Positions 48,161-56,724 of a DNA stretch of 64,000 nucleotides are shown here, piece after piece. Under the pieces are notes generated by a model, which ran no database searches, had not been told where the DNA came from, and saw only the letters and a list, made by a program, of their open reading frames with translations. The DNA is from Rhizobium sp. EC-SD404 (lineage in GTDB: Bacteria; Pseudomonadota; Alphaproteobacteria; Rhizobiales; Rhizobiaceae), in NCBI RefSeq assembly GCF_902498825.1, contig NZ_LR701459.1, positions 1,594,414-1,658,413 on the forward strand. Reading direction: 5' to 3'. The translations under genes and the position numbers were made by a program. How positions within the stretch are numbered: the stretch's first letter is position 1; every line of letters begins with the position of its first letter.

Positions 48161-50317
48161 TCAGAGATCGTCGCCATCGATGCGATCGCGCAGTTCGGCC
48201 AGTTCGCCTTCCGGACGCTCGGCTTCATCGGCGCCGAAGCTCTCGACCATCTGCCGAAGGATGACCGTGCCTTCGCGCGACAAAGCCCGTTGACGGACGG
48301 GGCGAACTTCTCCGGCTTCTGCAACTTCCGGACCGGCTTCGCCGACTGCGGCCGGTGCTTCGGGCTCGACGCCCGGAATCGCACGCAGATCGATGCCGTG
48401 ATGGGCGAAATCCATCAGCCGCTTGAACGTCATTGCGGGCAGCGAGCCGCCGGTCATGTTGTTCGTGGCAGTGAAATTGTCGTTGCCGTACCAGACGGCA
48501 GCGGTGAAGTTTCCTGTGTAGCCGATGAACCAGGCGTCGCGATAGGACTGCGACGTGCCCGTCTTGCCGGCGGTGCGGATGCCATCGAGTTTGGCGCGCC
48601 GCGCGGTGCCCCATTCGGGAATTTGCGCCATCATCGTGTTCATCGCCAGCGCCGCCTGCTCGGTCAGCGCGCGTTCCGGCTTTGGAGCATCGCGGCCATG
48701 ATCGAAGAGGACTTCGCCACGATAATTGAGGATTTGCGTGATGCCATGCCGGTTGGCCTGCATGCCGCCCGCCGGGAAGGTGGCATAGCCTGTGGCCATG
48801 TCCATCACCGTGATCTCCGACGTGCCGAGCGGCATCGTCTTGTCGGTGCGCACCGGAGTTTGCACACCCATGCGCTGGGCGGTGGCGGCAATGAGATCCG
48901 TGCCGAGATGATCGCGTGCCAGACGCACAGGTACAGTGTTCAACGACTTCGCCAACGCCGTCGTCAGATCCACCGAGCCGGCATAGCCGCGCGTGTAATT
49001 GCGGGGCGACCAGCCGTTCCAGGTGATCGGAGCATCGGAAATGACGGAACTGGGCGTGAAGCCATTTTCCATGGCCGTGGCGTAGACGAAGCCCTTGAAG
49101 GACGAGCCCGGCTGACGGAGCGCCCTTGTCGCACGGTTGAACTGGCTTTCTCCGTAATCGCGACCGCCGACCATGGCACGCACGGCGCCGCCATTTTCGA
49201 TCAGCACGATCGCCCCCTGGGTGACGTCGAAGCTCGCACCGCTTTGGCGCAGATCAAATTCCAGCGCGTCTTCCCCTGCCTTCTGCAAATCGAGGTCGAT
49301 CGTCGTGCGTACGATCAAGGAATGTTCGGGAAAATTGCCGGCGATGCGCTGCACTTCCTCAAAAGCCCAATCGAGGAAATAGTCCGGTGCATCCTTGCTG
49401 CCGCGATCGATGACGCTTGCGGGGTTACGGCGTGCTCCGATGACCTGTCCCTCGGTCATCAACCCGCCCTGAACGATGTTGGTGAGCACCTGGTTTGCAC
49501 GGGCACGTGCCGCGGGCAGGTTGTTGTGCGGGGCGTAGCGGGCTGGGGCCTTGAACAGGCCGGCGAGAAGAGCGGACTCGGCCAGCGTGACATCCGTAAC
49601 GGGCTTGCCGAAATAGAACTGCGAGGCGGCTGCGACGCCGAATGTGCCACCACCCATATAGGCGCGGTCGAGATAGAGGCCGAGAATTTCCTTCTTGGAG
49701 AGATTGGCCTCCAGCCAGACCGCGAGGAACGCTTCCTTGATCTTGCGCTCGATGGTGCGCTCGTTGGTGAGGAAGATGTTCTTGGCGAGCTGCTGGGTGA
49801 GCGTGGATCCGCCCTGGACCACCGATCCGGCACGGGCGTTTTCGCCCATGGCACGCGCGAGGCCGACGAAATCGATGCCGTAATGCTCGAAGAAACGCCT
49901 GTCTTCGGTGCCGAGAACGGCTTTCACCAAATGGTCGGGAAGGGCATCGACCGGGACGGAATCCTCATGGATAATACCGCGATGGCCGATTTCATTGCCG
50001 TATCGATCGAGAAACGTGACGGCGAAATCGTCCTGTGCGCGCCAATTGCCGTAGGTTGCATCAAAGGCAGGGAGCGCCAAAGCCAGGAGCAGCACGAAGC
50101 CGGCGGTGCCGAGCGTCAGGCCTTCGCCCATGATTTCGACGACGACCCGCTTGGTTCCGCGCACGCGGAAGCGGCGAAAGAAGATGGTGATTTCTTCCCA
50201 GGTTTCGCCGAGACCGGAGCCGGCGCCCCAGAGCGTGGAATCGAGCCACGAATCGAGCCGCAACAAGATGTTGCGGCGACGGCGTGGTCTGTTGCCCTGA
50301 CTGAAGGGATCCTGCAC
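48161..50317 (-). CDS. Class A penicillin-binding protein (PBP1A family transglycosylase/transpeptidase)
   Basis: A 718-residue bifunctional peptidoglycan synthase. One helix (residues about 65-85) anchors it. The GT51 domain has TEDRRFFEHYG with the catalytic Glu138 and GGSTLTQQLAKN. The transpeptidase domain has Ser405 in PGSSFKGF (SxxK), KSLNTVPV (SxN) and RTAGKTGTSQ (KTG). A basic cytoplasmic N-terminus and a long acidic C-terminal tail are seen. The ATG is preceded by a plain site. Confidence 0.96.
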   Translation of the reverse strand: MQDPFSQGNRPRRRRNILLRLDSWLDSTLWGAGSGLGETWEEITIFFRRFRVRGTKRVVVEIMGEGLTLGTAGFVLLLALALPAFDATYGNWRAQDDFAVTFLDRYGNEIGHRGIIHEDSVPVDALPDHLVKAVLGTEDRRFFEHYGIDFVGLARAMGENARAGSVVQGGSTLTQQLAKNIFLTNERTIERKIKEAFLAVWLEANLSKKEILGLYLDRAYMGGGTFGVAAASQFYFGKPVTDVTLAESALLAGLFKAPARYAPHNNLPAARARANQVLTNIVQGGLMTEGQVIGARRNPASVIDRGSKDAPDYFLDWAFEEVQRIAGNFPEHSLIVRTTIDLDLQKAGEDALEFDLRQSGASFDVTQGAIVLIENGGAVRAMVGGRDYGESQFNRATRALRQPGSSFKGFVYATAMENGFTPSSVISDAPITWNGWSPRNYTRGYAGSVDLTTALAKSLNTVPVRLARDHLGTDLIAATAQRMGVQTPVRTDKTMPLGTSEITVMDMATGYATFPAGGMQANRHGITQILNYRGEVLFDHGRDAPKPERALTEQAALAMNTMMAQIPEWGTARRAKLDGIRTAGKTGTSQSYRDAWFIGYTGNFTAAVWYGNDNFTATNNMTGGSLPAMTFKRLMDFAHHGIDLRAIPGVEPEAPAAVGEAGPEVAEAGEVRPVRQRALSREGTVILRQMVESFGADEAERPEGELAELRDRIDGDDL

Positions 50318-50487
50318 GATCGATTACGCCCCGCTGTACACGAACCACCGGCACATGGCAGCCGGCAGACCCACGGCCGAAAATGCCGCAGCCGATGATC
50401 GCCCCTTGAGGTTTAAATTTTGTCGCAGTTTGCGGAAAAGAACAAGCAATCCGGCATTGCGCCGGACCTAAAGAAAAGTTGCGCGGC

Positions 50488-50952
50488 ATGAATGACACAC
50501 CCTTCTGGCAGGTGAAAACACTGGAGCAGATGACCGAGGCCGAGTGGGAAAGCCTGTGCGACGGTTGCGGGCGGTGCTGTCTCAACAAGCTGGAGGACTG
50601 GGACACCGGCGAGATCATCTGGACGCGGGTGCGGTGCCGCCTGCTCGACGATGGGAGCTGCCGCTGCTCCGATTACGAAAACCGGCAGGCTCAGGTGCCC
50701 GACTGCATCAACCTGACGCCAAAAGAGGTGCGTACCCTCAACTGGCTCCCGCCTACATGCGGCTATCGCCTCGTGCGCGATGGTGAGGACCTGTACTGGT
50801 GGCACCATCTGATTTCGGGCAGCCGCGACACGGTGCACGAAGCGGGCGTTTCGGTGCGTGGACGCACGGTGCCGGAGGAGGGGATGGAACTGGAAGAGTA
50901 CGAAGACCATCTGGTCGAATGGCCTTTCGAGGTTCCTGACACGGCGCGTTAG
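50488..50952 (+). CDS. YcgN family cysteine cluster protein (UPF0260)
   Basis: A 154-residue protein. [32 protein letters not shown] with the CDGCGRCC cluster, then [18 protein letters not shown], is the YcgN/UPF0260 signature; the Cys set is expected to bind zinc or an Fe-S cluster. ATG 50488 is preferred to an in-frame TTG at 50479. It is divergent from the PBP gene. Confidence 0.92.
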   Translation: MNDTPFWQVKTLEQMTEAEWESLCDGCGRCCLNKLEDWDTGEIIWTRVRCRLLDDGSCRCSDYENRQAQVPDCINLTPKEVRTLNWLPPTCGYRLVRDGEDLYWWHHLISGSRDTVHEAGVSVRGRTVPEEGMELEEYEDHLVEWPFEVPDTAR

Positions 50953-51129
50953 CACGTCGCTGTCGCCCGCAGCCGCTGTCCGGCGGGCGGATGCATGCGA
51001 ACATGAATCTTCTGTTACCGAAACCCATGCGCCCGACGCACGGCTCCTTCACGCAATCGGCCATTCATATTGCGGTGCAATAAACCCATATTGCTGTTGC
51101 ACAGTGAATGACACCTTTTGGAGAAGATG

Positions 51130-51297
51130 ATGAACACCCCCCGCAGCTTCCGTGACCGCGTTTCCGGCTTCGCTACCTACATGAGCGGCCTGCGTGAATG
51201 CGCCGCCGCAGTTGAAGCTGGCCGCAAGCCGAGCGCCCGTGCGCTCAACTCGATCGGTCTCGACCCGAAGTCCTTCGACGGCATCAACTGGCGCTAA
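51130..51297 (+). CDS. 55-residue small basic protein upstream of the GTA cluster
   Basis: A short frame with GGAG seven bases before ATG 51130 (an ATG at 51127 is one codon earlier). The sequence begins MNTPRSFRDRVSGFATYMSG and ends with a GLDPKSFDGINWR tail, faintly like DUF1127-type small proteins. A GTGCAA/TTGCAC inverted repeat (51075-51102) lies upstream and a strong terminator follows, so it is a complete short transcription unit. Function unknown. Confidence 0.7.
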   Translation: MNTPRSFRDRVSGFATYMSGLRECAAAVEAGRKPSARALNSIGLDPKSFDGINWR

Positions 51298-51333
51298 CAG
51301 CGACTGCTGAGCCGGTCGACAGACCGACACTCC

Positions 51334-51369
51334 AAAGCCACCGCCGGCAGACGCCGCGGTGGCTTTTTT
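51334..51369 (+). terminator. Intrinsic terminator after the 55-residue gene
   Basis: GCCACCGC (51337-51344) pairs with GCGGTGGC (51356-51363) with A/T-rich flanks and runs into TTTTTT. It insulates the GTA promoter from upstream reading. Confidence 0.9.
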
Positions 51370-51408
51370 GTATGTAGCCCTTCGGTGCTCAAGATAGGAA
51401 AAAATTCC

Positions 51409-51437
51409 TTGACACCGTGACGGTGGTTTGATAGGGT
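51409..51437 (+). promoter_or_regulatory. Candidate GTA promoter with a palindromic operator
   Basis: A consensus TTGACA (51409-51414) is followed after exactly 17 bases by TAGGGT (51432-51437). The 13-base palindrome CACCGTGACGGTG (51413-51425, symmetric apart from the centre base) overlaps the -35 box and spacer, a classic place for a repressor or activator. It lies about 120 bases before the first GTA gene. Confidence 0.65.
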
Positions 51438-51516
51438 TCATCTACGGTCGGAAAAGTGCGGCTGATCGGGCAGGGCGGCCGGGACGTCCGGCTCCGAGAC
51501 ATCGAAATAGAATAGC

Positions 51517-51542
51517 AGCGCTGCTTTTGCGGCGCTTTTTTT
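51517..51542 (+). terminator. Intrinsic terminator in the GTA leader
   Basis: AGCGCTGC (51517-51524), loop TTTT, and GCGGCGCT (51529-51536) make an 8-bp stem with one G-U pair and a tetraloop, followed at once by more T (51537-51542). It stands between the promoter and the first GTA gene. A smaller hairpin GCCGG/CCGGC lies upstream (51478-51492). Read from the promoter, the product would be an RNA of about 100 bases unless the terminator is bypassed. Confidence 0.75.
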
Positions 51543-51558
51543 ATGCGCGGTTGGATGG

Positions 51559-51921
51559 ATGATGGCGAAGACGGCGGCGGAGCGGCGGGGCCTCAAGCTT
51601 CTGGATCGACTGTGGCAGCGGCTGGAGAGCGAATACCGTGCGTTTGAAGTGATCAGAGCGCGCTCTGAAGCAGAGCGGGCGAACCGCGATGACGCGGATG
51701 CGCTGCGCGACATCAAGTCGGTCCTCGATCTGATCGTGAGCTTCGCAAAGACCCACGAGAAACTTCTGGAACTGATCCTGGCCGACGTCCTGAGCAAGGG
51801 CTCGGGGGAGAATGTCGACCGGGATCGGCTGGCGGCGCGGGTGTCGGCGCGGATCGAAGCGATCCTTGCGGAACGGATCAAGCTTGAGAGGGTGACAAGC
51901 AGCGCTGATGGCGAACAGTGA
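51559..51921 (+). CDS. GTA g1-like protein, candidate small terminase subunit
   Basis: A 120-residue charged helical protein, first of the GTA genes. Residues 10-80 are probably coiled coil (GLKLLDRLWQRLESEYRAFEVIRARSEAER). The C-terminal half is helical with a basic end. Position directly before TerL, length and coiled-coil nature fit the g1 small terminase that recognises or feeds DNA. Sequence family is not obvious, so this is mainly by position. It overlaps terL by 14 bases. Confidence 0.7.
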   Translation: MMAKTAAERRGLKLLDRLWQRLESEYRAFEVIRARSEAERANRDDADALRDIKSVLDLIVSFAKTHEKLLELILADVLSKGSGENVDRDRLAARVSARIEAILAERIKLERVTSSADGEQ

Positions 51922-53206
51922 CGCAAGATTGACGAAGGGTCTCTCGCAGGACGAGCAGACGTTCATCGATACCGATTGGGACTATCAGGGCAGGGCCGCC
52001 CAGCATCCTCCGGAGGGGGATTGGCGCACATGGTTGCTCATGGGGGGGCGCGGCTCGGGCAAAACGCGGGCCGGATCGGAATGGGTGCATGGTTTGGCAA
52101 CTACTGCTGGGCGCGAGCCGAACGGGTCGCGAACCACGCGCCGGGAAATGCGGATCGCGCTTGTCGGGGAAACGCTCGGCGATGCCCGGGAAGTCATGAT
52201 CGACGGCGTTTCGGGCATAGCGCGGATCGCGCGGCACGATCGCCCACGCTTCGAAGCGTCGCGGCGCAGGCTGGTCTGGGCAAGCGGCGCAGTTGCTCAG
52301 ATATTTTCGTCCGAGGATCCGGAGAGCCTGCGCGGGCCGCAGTTCGAGCTGGCCTGGTGTGACGAGCTCGCCAAATGGCGGCATCCGGACGAAACGTTCG
52401 ACATGCTGCAATTCGGGCTGCGCCTTGGACAACGGCCTAGACAATTGGTGACGACGACGCCACGCGCGGTACCGCTGCTGAAGCGGATCATGGCCGACCC
52501 GACGACGGCATGCGTGCGGATCGCGACGCAGGACAACAGCGCCAATCTCGCGCCGGGTTTCCTGGACGCGATCGAAGGCCGATATGGCGGAACCCGTCTT
52601 GGTCGACAGGAACTGGGCGGCGAGCTGATCGAGGACCGGGAAGACGCGCTCTGGTCGCGGACCCTGGTCGAGCGGGCACGCCAACGACTTGCCGGAAAGC
52701 TCAATCGCATCGTCGTCGCGGTCGATCCGCCGGCTGCGGCTGCAGCCCCTGGGTCGTGCTGCGGAATCGTCGTTGCAGGATTGGATGAAGCGGAGCACGC
52801 GGTGGTGATTGCCGACGGCTCGGTGCAGGGCGCGACGCCCGCCGGCTGGGCGCAGCAGGTGGTGGCGCTTTACCGCCGTTTCGGAGCGGATCGGGTCGTC
52901 GCGGAAATCAACCAGGGCGGTGACATGGTTGCGGCCATGCTGCGCTCGGTGGATGCGAAACTACCGATCGCGACGGTGCGGGCAACGCGCGGGAAGTGGC
53001 TGCGTGCCGAACCGGTCGCGGCACTCTATGAGCAGGGTCGGGTGCGCCACGCAGGCGCCTTTCCGGAGCTCGAGGACCAGATGTGCGATTTCGGGCCGGA
53101 TGGGCTTTCAGGCGGACGCTCTCCGGACCGTCTGGATGCGCTCGTCTGGGCGATTACGGCGCTGATGCTCGGCCATGACGGCGCGCCGCGGGTGCGCGGG
53201 ATCTAG
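51908..53206 (+). CDS. GTA large terminase (TerL, g2)
   Basis: A 432-residue DNA packaging motor. Walker A is GRGSGKT at residues 47-53, and Walker B has Asp152-Glu153 in LAWCDELAKW. The C-terminal nuclease part has VAVDPPAAA and DRLDALVWAITAL with acidic metal ligands. It cuts and pumps host DNA into the prohead. Length is normal for RcGTA-type TerL. Confidence 0.95.
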   Translation: MANSDARLTKGLSQDEQTFIDTDWDYQGRAAQHPPEGDWRTWLLMGGRGSGKTRAGSEWVHGLATTAGREPNGSRTTRREMRIALVGETLGDAREVMIDGVSGIARIARHDRPRFEASRRRLVWASGAVAQIFSSEDPESLRGPQFELAWCDELAKWRHPDETFDMLQFGLRLGQRPRQLVTTTPRAVPLLKRIMADPTTACVRIATQDNSANLAPGFLDAIEGRYGGTRLGRQELGGELIEDREDALWSRTLVERARQRLAGKLNRIVVAVDPPAAAAAPGSCCGIVVAGLDEAEHAVVIADGSVQGATPAGWAQQVVALYRRFGADRVVAEINQGGDMVAAMLRSVDAKLPIATVRATRGKWLRAEPVAALYEQGRVRHAGAFPELEDQMCDFGPDGLSGGRSPDRLDALVWAITALMLGHDGAPRVRGI

Positions 53207-53225
53207 AATTAAGCGAGGACGACAG

Positions 53226-54413
53226 ATGAAATTCTCTTTCAGCCTGCCCTGGCGCAAAGCCGGGGCCGGGGCGCGGCCGGCTGTCGAGACCAAGGCCAGC
53301 CATTTCGGCATGGGCTTCGTCGCTCTGCACCAGACAGTCGGTGCGCAATGGTCGGGCCGATCTTTCGGAGCGCTGGCGCAGGCTGGTTTCATGCGTAACC
53401 CGATCGGGCATCGCTGCGTGCGGTTGATTGCGGAAGCGGGCGCCTCGGTGCCGCTGATCGCCTATGAGGGCGAGCGGGAGCTCGATCGCCACCCGGTTCT
53501 GGAGCTGTTGGCGGCGCCGAACGGGAGCCAGGCGGGCGTGGAGTTTCGCGAAGCCCTGATCGGCCAGTTGGTGCTCTCCGGCAATGCCTATGTCGAGGCC
53601 GTGGGGATCGGCGAGCGACTGCGTGAGCTGCATCTTCTCAGGCCCGATCTCGTGACGCCCGTGGAGGATCGCAGCGGTTGGCTCACCGGTTACGACTATA
53701 ACTGCCGCGGGCAGAAGCGACGCATCGAGCTTGGTCATGCGGGCGAAGGCGGGCTGATGCACTTGCGGCTGTTCAACCCGCTCGATGCGCATACGGGATT
53801 TCCGCCGCTCGCTGCCGCCGCGATGGCGCTCGATTTGCACAACCAGGCGGCGGTCTGGAACAAGGCCTTGCTCGACAATTTGGCACGGCCGTCCGGCGCG
53901 CTGGTCTACCAGCCGAAAGAGGGCGGCAACCTTACCGAAGAGCAATATGAACGTCTGAAGGAGGAACTGGAGGAAGGCTATTCCGGTGCCAAGCGCGCGG
54001 GAAGGCCGCTTCTTCTGGAAGGTGGGCTGGACTGGAAGGCGATGGCGCTGACGCCGCGCGAAATGGATTTCGTCGAGGCAAAGAACGGTGCCGCCCGCGA
54101 TATCGCACTTGCGCTCGGCGTGCCGCCGATGCTGCTCGGGATCCCAGGTGACAACACCTATGCGAACTATCAGGAGGCGAACCGCGCTTTTTACCGGCTG
54201 ACGATCCTGCCGCTGATGACGCGCATCTGCGCGCGACTGACGCACTGGCTCTCCCCGGCGTTCGGCGACGACATTCGCATCGATTTCGACACCGACCAGA
54301 TCGCGGGTCTCGCGATCGAGCGGGAAGCCGACTGGAAACGCCTGCAGGGCGCTGACTTCCTGACCGAGGACGAGAAGCGAAAAGCCGTGGGATACGAACC
54401 ACTTGAGCGGTGA
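53226..54413 (+). CDS. GTA portal protein (HK97 family, g3)
   Basis: A 395-residue portal subunit. FMRNPIGHRCVRLIAEAGASVPLIAYEG and LVLSGNAYVEAVG, then DFVEAKNGAARDIALALGVPPMLLG, are the phage portal family features. Twelve copies form the DNA channel at one head vertex. ATG 53226 follows AGGAC. Confidence 0.95.
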   Translation: MKFSFSLPWRKAGAGARPAVETKASHFGMGFVALHQTVGAQWSGRSFGALAQAGFMRNPIGHRCVRLIAEAGASVPLIAYEGERELDRHPVLELLAAPNGSQAGVEFREALIGQLVLSGNAYVEAVGIGERLRELHLLRPDLVTPVEDRSGWLTGYDYNCRGQKRRIELGHAGEGGLMHLRLFNPLDAHTGFPPLAAAAMALDLHNQAAVWNKALLDNLARPSGALVYQPKEGGNLTEEQYERLKEELEEGYSGAKRAGRPLLLEGGLDWKAMALTPREMDFVEAKNGAARDIALALGVPPMLLGIPGDNTYANYQEANRAFYRLTILPLMTRICARLTHWLSPAFGDDIRIDFDTDQIAGLAIEREADWKRLQGADFLTEDEKRKAVGYEPLER

Positions 54414-54486
54414 GGCGGATTCAGACCGACAGCGGCTTGAATCGATCTCTCAGAAACGCGCGCAGGGGGTGAACGGAGAAGCGACG

Positions 54487-54792
54487 ATGACGGACCTGAT
54501 GCAGGATATCGGCCTTTTGCTCGCGAAGGGCCTCGGTGCAATAGCCGGTGCGATCATTTCGCTGATCTATCTTCTTCCAAAAAGCCGGCGCGAGGCCGCA
54601 GGGCGCTTTTTCATCGGGGTCGTCAGCGGGATGATCTTCGGCGGTGCGGTGGGCGTGGCGCTGTCCGACTGGCTGGCGATCGGATCGCGGCTGACGTCGA
54701 TCGAGATCACGCTGATGGGTTCAGCCGCCGCGAGCCTTTGTGCCTGGTGGGCGCTCGGCGTTCTGGCACGGCTGGCCGAGCGCTGGAAATAG
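54487..54792 (+). CDS. GTA-linked small membrane protein (g3.5 position, DUF6107-like)
   Basis: A 101-residue protein with three hydrophobic helices (GLGAIAGAIISLIYLLP, then GVVSGMIFGGAVGVALSDWL, then GSAAASLCAWWALGVL). It starts at ATG 54487 with GGAG upstream. A small open frame often sits between portal and protease in GTAs (g3.5). A membrane protein there is unusual for a capsid gene set. DUF6107 is my best recall of the family name. Confidence 0.75.
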   Translation: MTDLMQDIGLLLAKGLGAIAGAIISLIYLLPKSRREAAGRFFIGVVSGMIFGGAVGVALSDWLAIGSRLTSIEITLMGSAAASLCAWWALGVLARLAERWK

Positions 54793-54846
54793 CAAGGCCC
54801 GGCCCGGGCGGCTGAAGCGGCTTCATTCAAGACATGAGGAACGATC

Positions 54847-55416
54847 ATGAGTGCAGACGCGATCATCGCCTGCAGACAGAAGAAATATGCCGATCTTTCG
54901 CTGGAGACGGTGACGGAGGCCGGGCGGTTCTCCGGCTATGCCAGCGTCTTCGATGCCATCGACATGGGCGGAGACGCGATCGCGCCCGGCGCCTTTGCGG
55001 CTTCGCTGAAGGCACGCGGATCCGGCGGCGTGAAAATGCTGTTCCAGCACGATCCGAACATTCCCATCGGCCGTTGGATGTCGATCGCCGAGGACCGGCG
55101 CGGCCTCAAGGTGACGGGCCAATTGGCGATGGGTGTCGCCCGCGCGCGGGAAATCCATGAATTGATGCGCGCCGGTGCGATCGACGGCCTCTCGATCGGA
55201 TTCAAGACCGTCAGGGCAGAGGCGGACCGCAGGCGCGACGTGCGCCGCATCCTTCAGGCCGATCTCTGGGAAATTTCGGTGGTGACATTTCCGATGTTGC
55301 CCGAGGCGCGGGTGGCCGCGGTGAAGGCGGCCGGCCGGAAGCAATTGTCGCTGGCGGCGATCATCCGCCAGGCGACTGAGATCATGCAGCAGAAAAAAGG
55401 ACGATACCATGGATGA
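54847..55416 (+). CDS. GTA prohead protease (HK97 family, g4)
   Basis: A 189-residue serine protease that matures the capsid. FSGYASVFDAIDMGGDAIAPGAF, His68 in FQHDP, and SIGFKT with the active Ser are the family signature. The C-terminus overlaps the capsid gene by 8 bases. Confidence 0.95.
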   Translation: MSADAIIACRQKKYADLSLETVTEAGRFSGYASVFDAIDMGGDAIAPGAFAASLKARGSGGVKMLFQHDPNIPIGRWMSIAEDRRGLKVTGQLAMGVARAREIHELMRAGAIDGLSIGFKTVRAEADRRRDVRRILQADLWEISVVTFPMLPEARVAAVKAAGRKQLSLAAIIRQATEIMQQKKGRYHG

Positions 55417-56653
55417 GCAGGCAGGCGTGCGCGCACCGGAAGTCAAGGCAGCCGATGATGATGTCGGGGCAGCCTTCGGCGCCTTCATGAACCAGTTCGA
55501 GGCGTTCAAGGATGAGAACGAGCAACGACTGGACGAACTGAAAAATCGCGGCGCGGAAGATGTGGTGACGCGCGAAAAGCTCGACCGCATCTCCAAGTCG
55601 ATGGACGCCCAGCAGCGCCTGATCGACGAACTGGTGCTGAAGCGTGCCCGCCCGGCGATCGGTGGAGCGACGAGCGCGCAGATGCTGGAGCGCAAGGACG
55701 CGTTCGAGCGCTATGTGCGCCGCGGCGACGAGAGCGACCTGCGGATGATCGAGGCCAAGGCCATGTCCTATGGCTCCGATCCGGATGGTGGTTTTCTTGT
55801 CCCGGAAGAGATCGACACCGAAATCGGCCGTCGTTTGAGCACGCTGTCGCCGATCCGCTCGATCGCAACCGTCAGGCAGGTTTCCGGTGCAGTGCTGAAG
55901 AAGCCCTTTGCGGTTTCGGGCATGGCTGTCGGCTGGGTCGGCGAGACGGCTGCGCGGCCGCAGACGAATACGGCGCAGCTGGCCGAACTGTCGTTCCCGA
56001 CGATGGAGCTCTATGCGATGCCGGCCGCGACCGCCTCGCTGCTGGAGGATAGCGCCGTCGACATCGAGTCGTGGATCGCATCGGAAGTCGAGATTGCTTT
56101 TGCCGAACAGGAAAGCGCCGCCTTCATTGGCGGCGACGGCGTCAACAAGCCGCGCGGCATCCTCGACTACGACACGGTTTCGGAGGCCGCCTGGACCTGG
56201 GGCTCGATCGGGACCGTGGCGACCGGCAGCGCCGGCGCGCTGGATGCCGATGCGCCCTCGGATGTGCTGATCGACACGATCTATGCACTGAAAGCCGGCT
56301 ATCGGCAGAACGCCTCCTTCTTGATGAATCGGAAGACGCAGGCGGCCATTCGCAAGATCAAGGACGCGGACGGCAACTACATCTGGCAGCCGCCGGCAAC
56401 GGCCGGGGCGCGCGCTGCCTTGATGGGCTTTCCGGTCGTCGAAGCCGAAGACATGCCGGATATCGCGGCGGATGCGACCCCGATTGCCTTCGGCGATTTC
56501 CGGCGCGGCTACATGATCGTCGACCGCACGGGCGTGCGCATCCTGCGCGATCCCTATTCGGCGAAACCCTACGTGCTTTTCTACACGACCAAGCGCGTCG
56601 GTGGTGGCGTGCAGGATTTCGACGCGATCAAGCTGGTCAAGTTCTCCGCTTAG
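55409..56653 (+). CDS. GTA major capsid protein (HK97 fold, g5)
   Basis: A 414-residue capsid protein. The first 100 residues are a charged coiled-coil delta domain that the protease removes. The core has GGFLVPEEIDTEIGRRL, SGMAVGWVGETAARPQTN, and FGDFRRGYMIVDRTGVRILRDPY. It forms the head shell. The strong hairpin after it may stabilise its message. Confidence 0.96.
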   Translation: MDEQAGVRAPEVKAADDDVGAAFGAFMNQFEAFKDENEQRLDELKNRGAEDVVTREKLDRISKSMDAQQRLIDELVLKRARPAIGGATSAQMLERKDAFERYVRRGDESDLRMIEAKAMSYGSDPDGGFLVPEEIDTEIGRRLSTLSPIRSIATVRQVSGAVLKKPFAVSGMAVGWVGETAARPQTNTAQLAELSFPTMELYAMPAATASLLEDSAVDIESWIASEVEIAFAEQESAAFIGGDGVNKPRGILDYDTVSEAAWTWGSIGTVATGSAGALDADAPSDVLIDTIYALKAGYRQNASFLMNRKTQAAIRKIKDADGNYIWQPPATAGARAALMGFPVVEAEDMPDIAADATPIAFGDFRRGYMIVDRTGVRILRDPYSAKPYVLFYTTKRVGGGVQDFDAIKLVKFSA

Positions 56654-56674
56654 GCACGGCCGCAATGACGGCAT

Positions 56675-56703
56675 GCCCCGTTCCGGAATGACCGGGACGG
56701 GGC
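56675..56703 (+). promoter_or_regulatory. Strong hairpin between capsid and g6, no U-tract
   Basis: CCCCGTTCCGG pairs with CCGGGACGGGG (one U-G) around the AATGA loop, about 12 bp. No T-run follows, so it should not terminate well; it may protect the 3' end of capsid mRNA or cause partial processing. Confidence 0.6.
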
Positions 56704-56724
56704 CAATATCAAAGGACATGGGAC

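Noticed and set aside
48080..50398. A 772-codon plus-strand frame opposite the penicillin-binding protein
   Set aside because: All catalytic motifs of PBP1A are on the minus strand. The plus frame is a shadow.
50961..50989. Hairpin CGCCCGC/GCGGGCG after the YcgN gene as a terminator
   Set aside because: Loop is 12 bases and no T-run follows; too weak to call.
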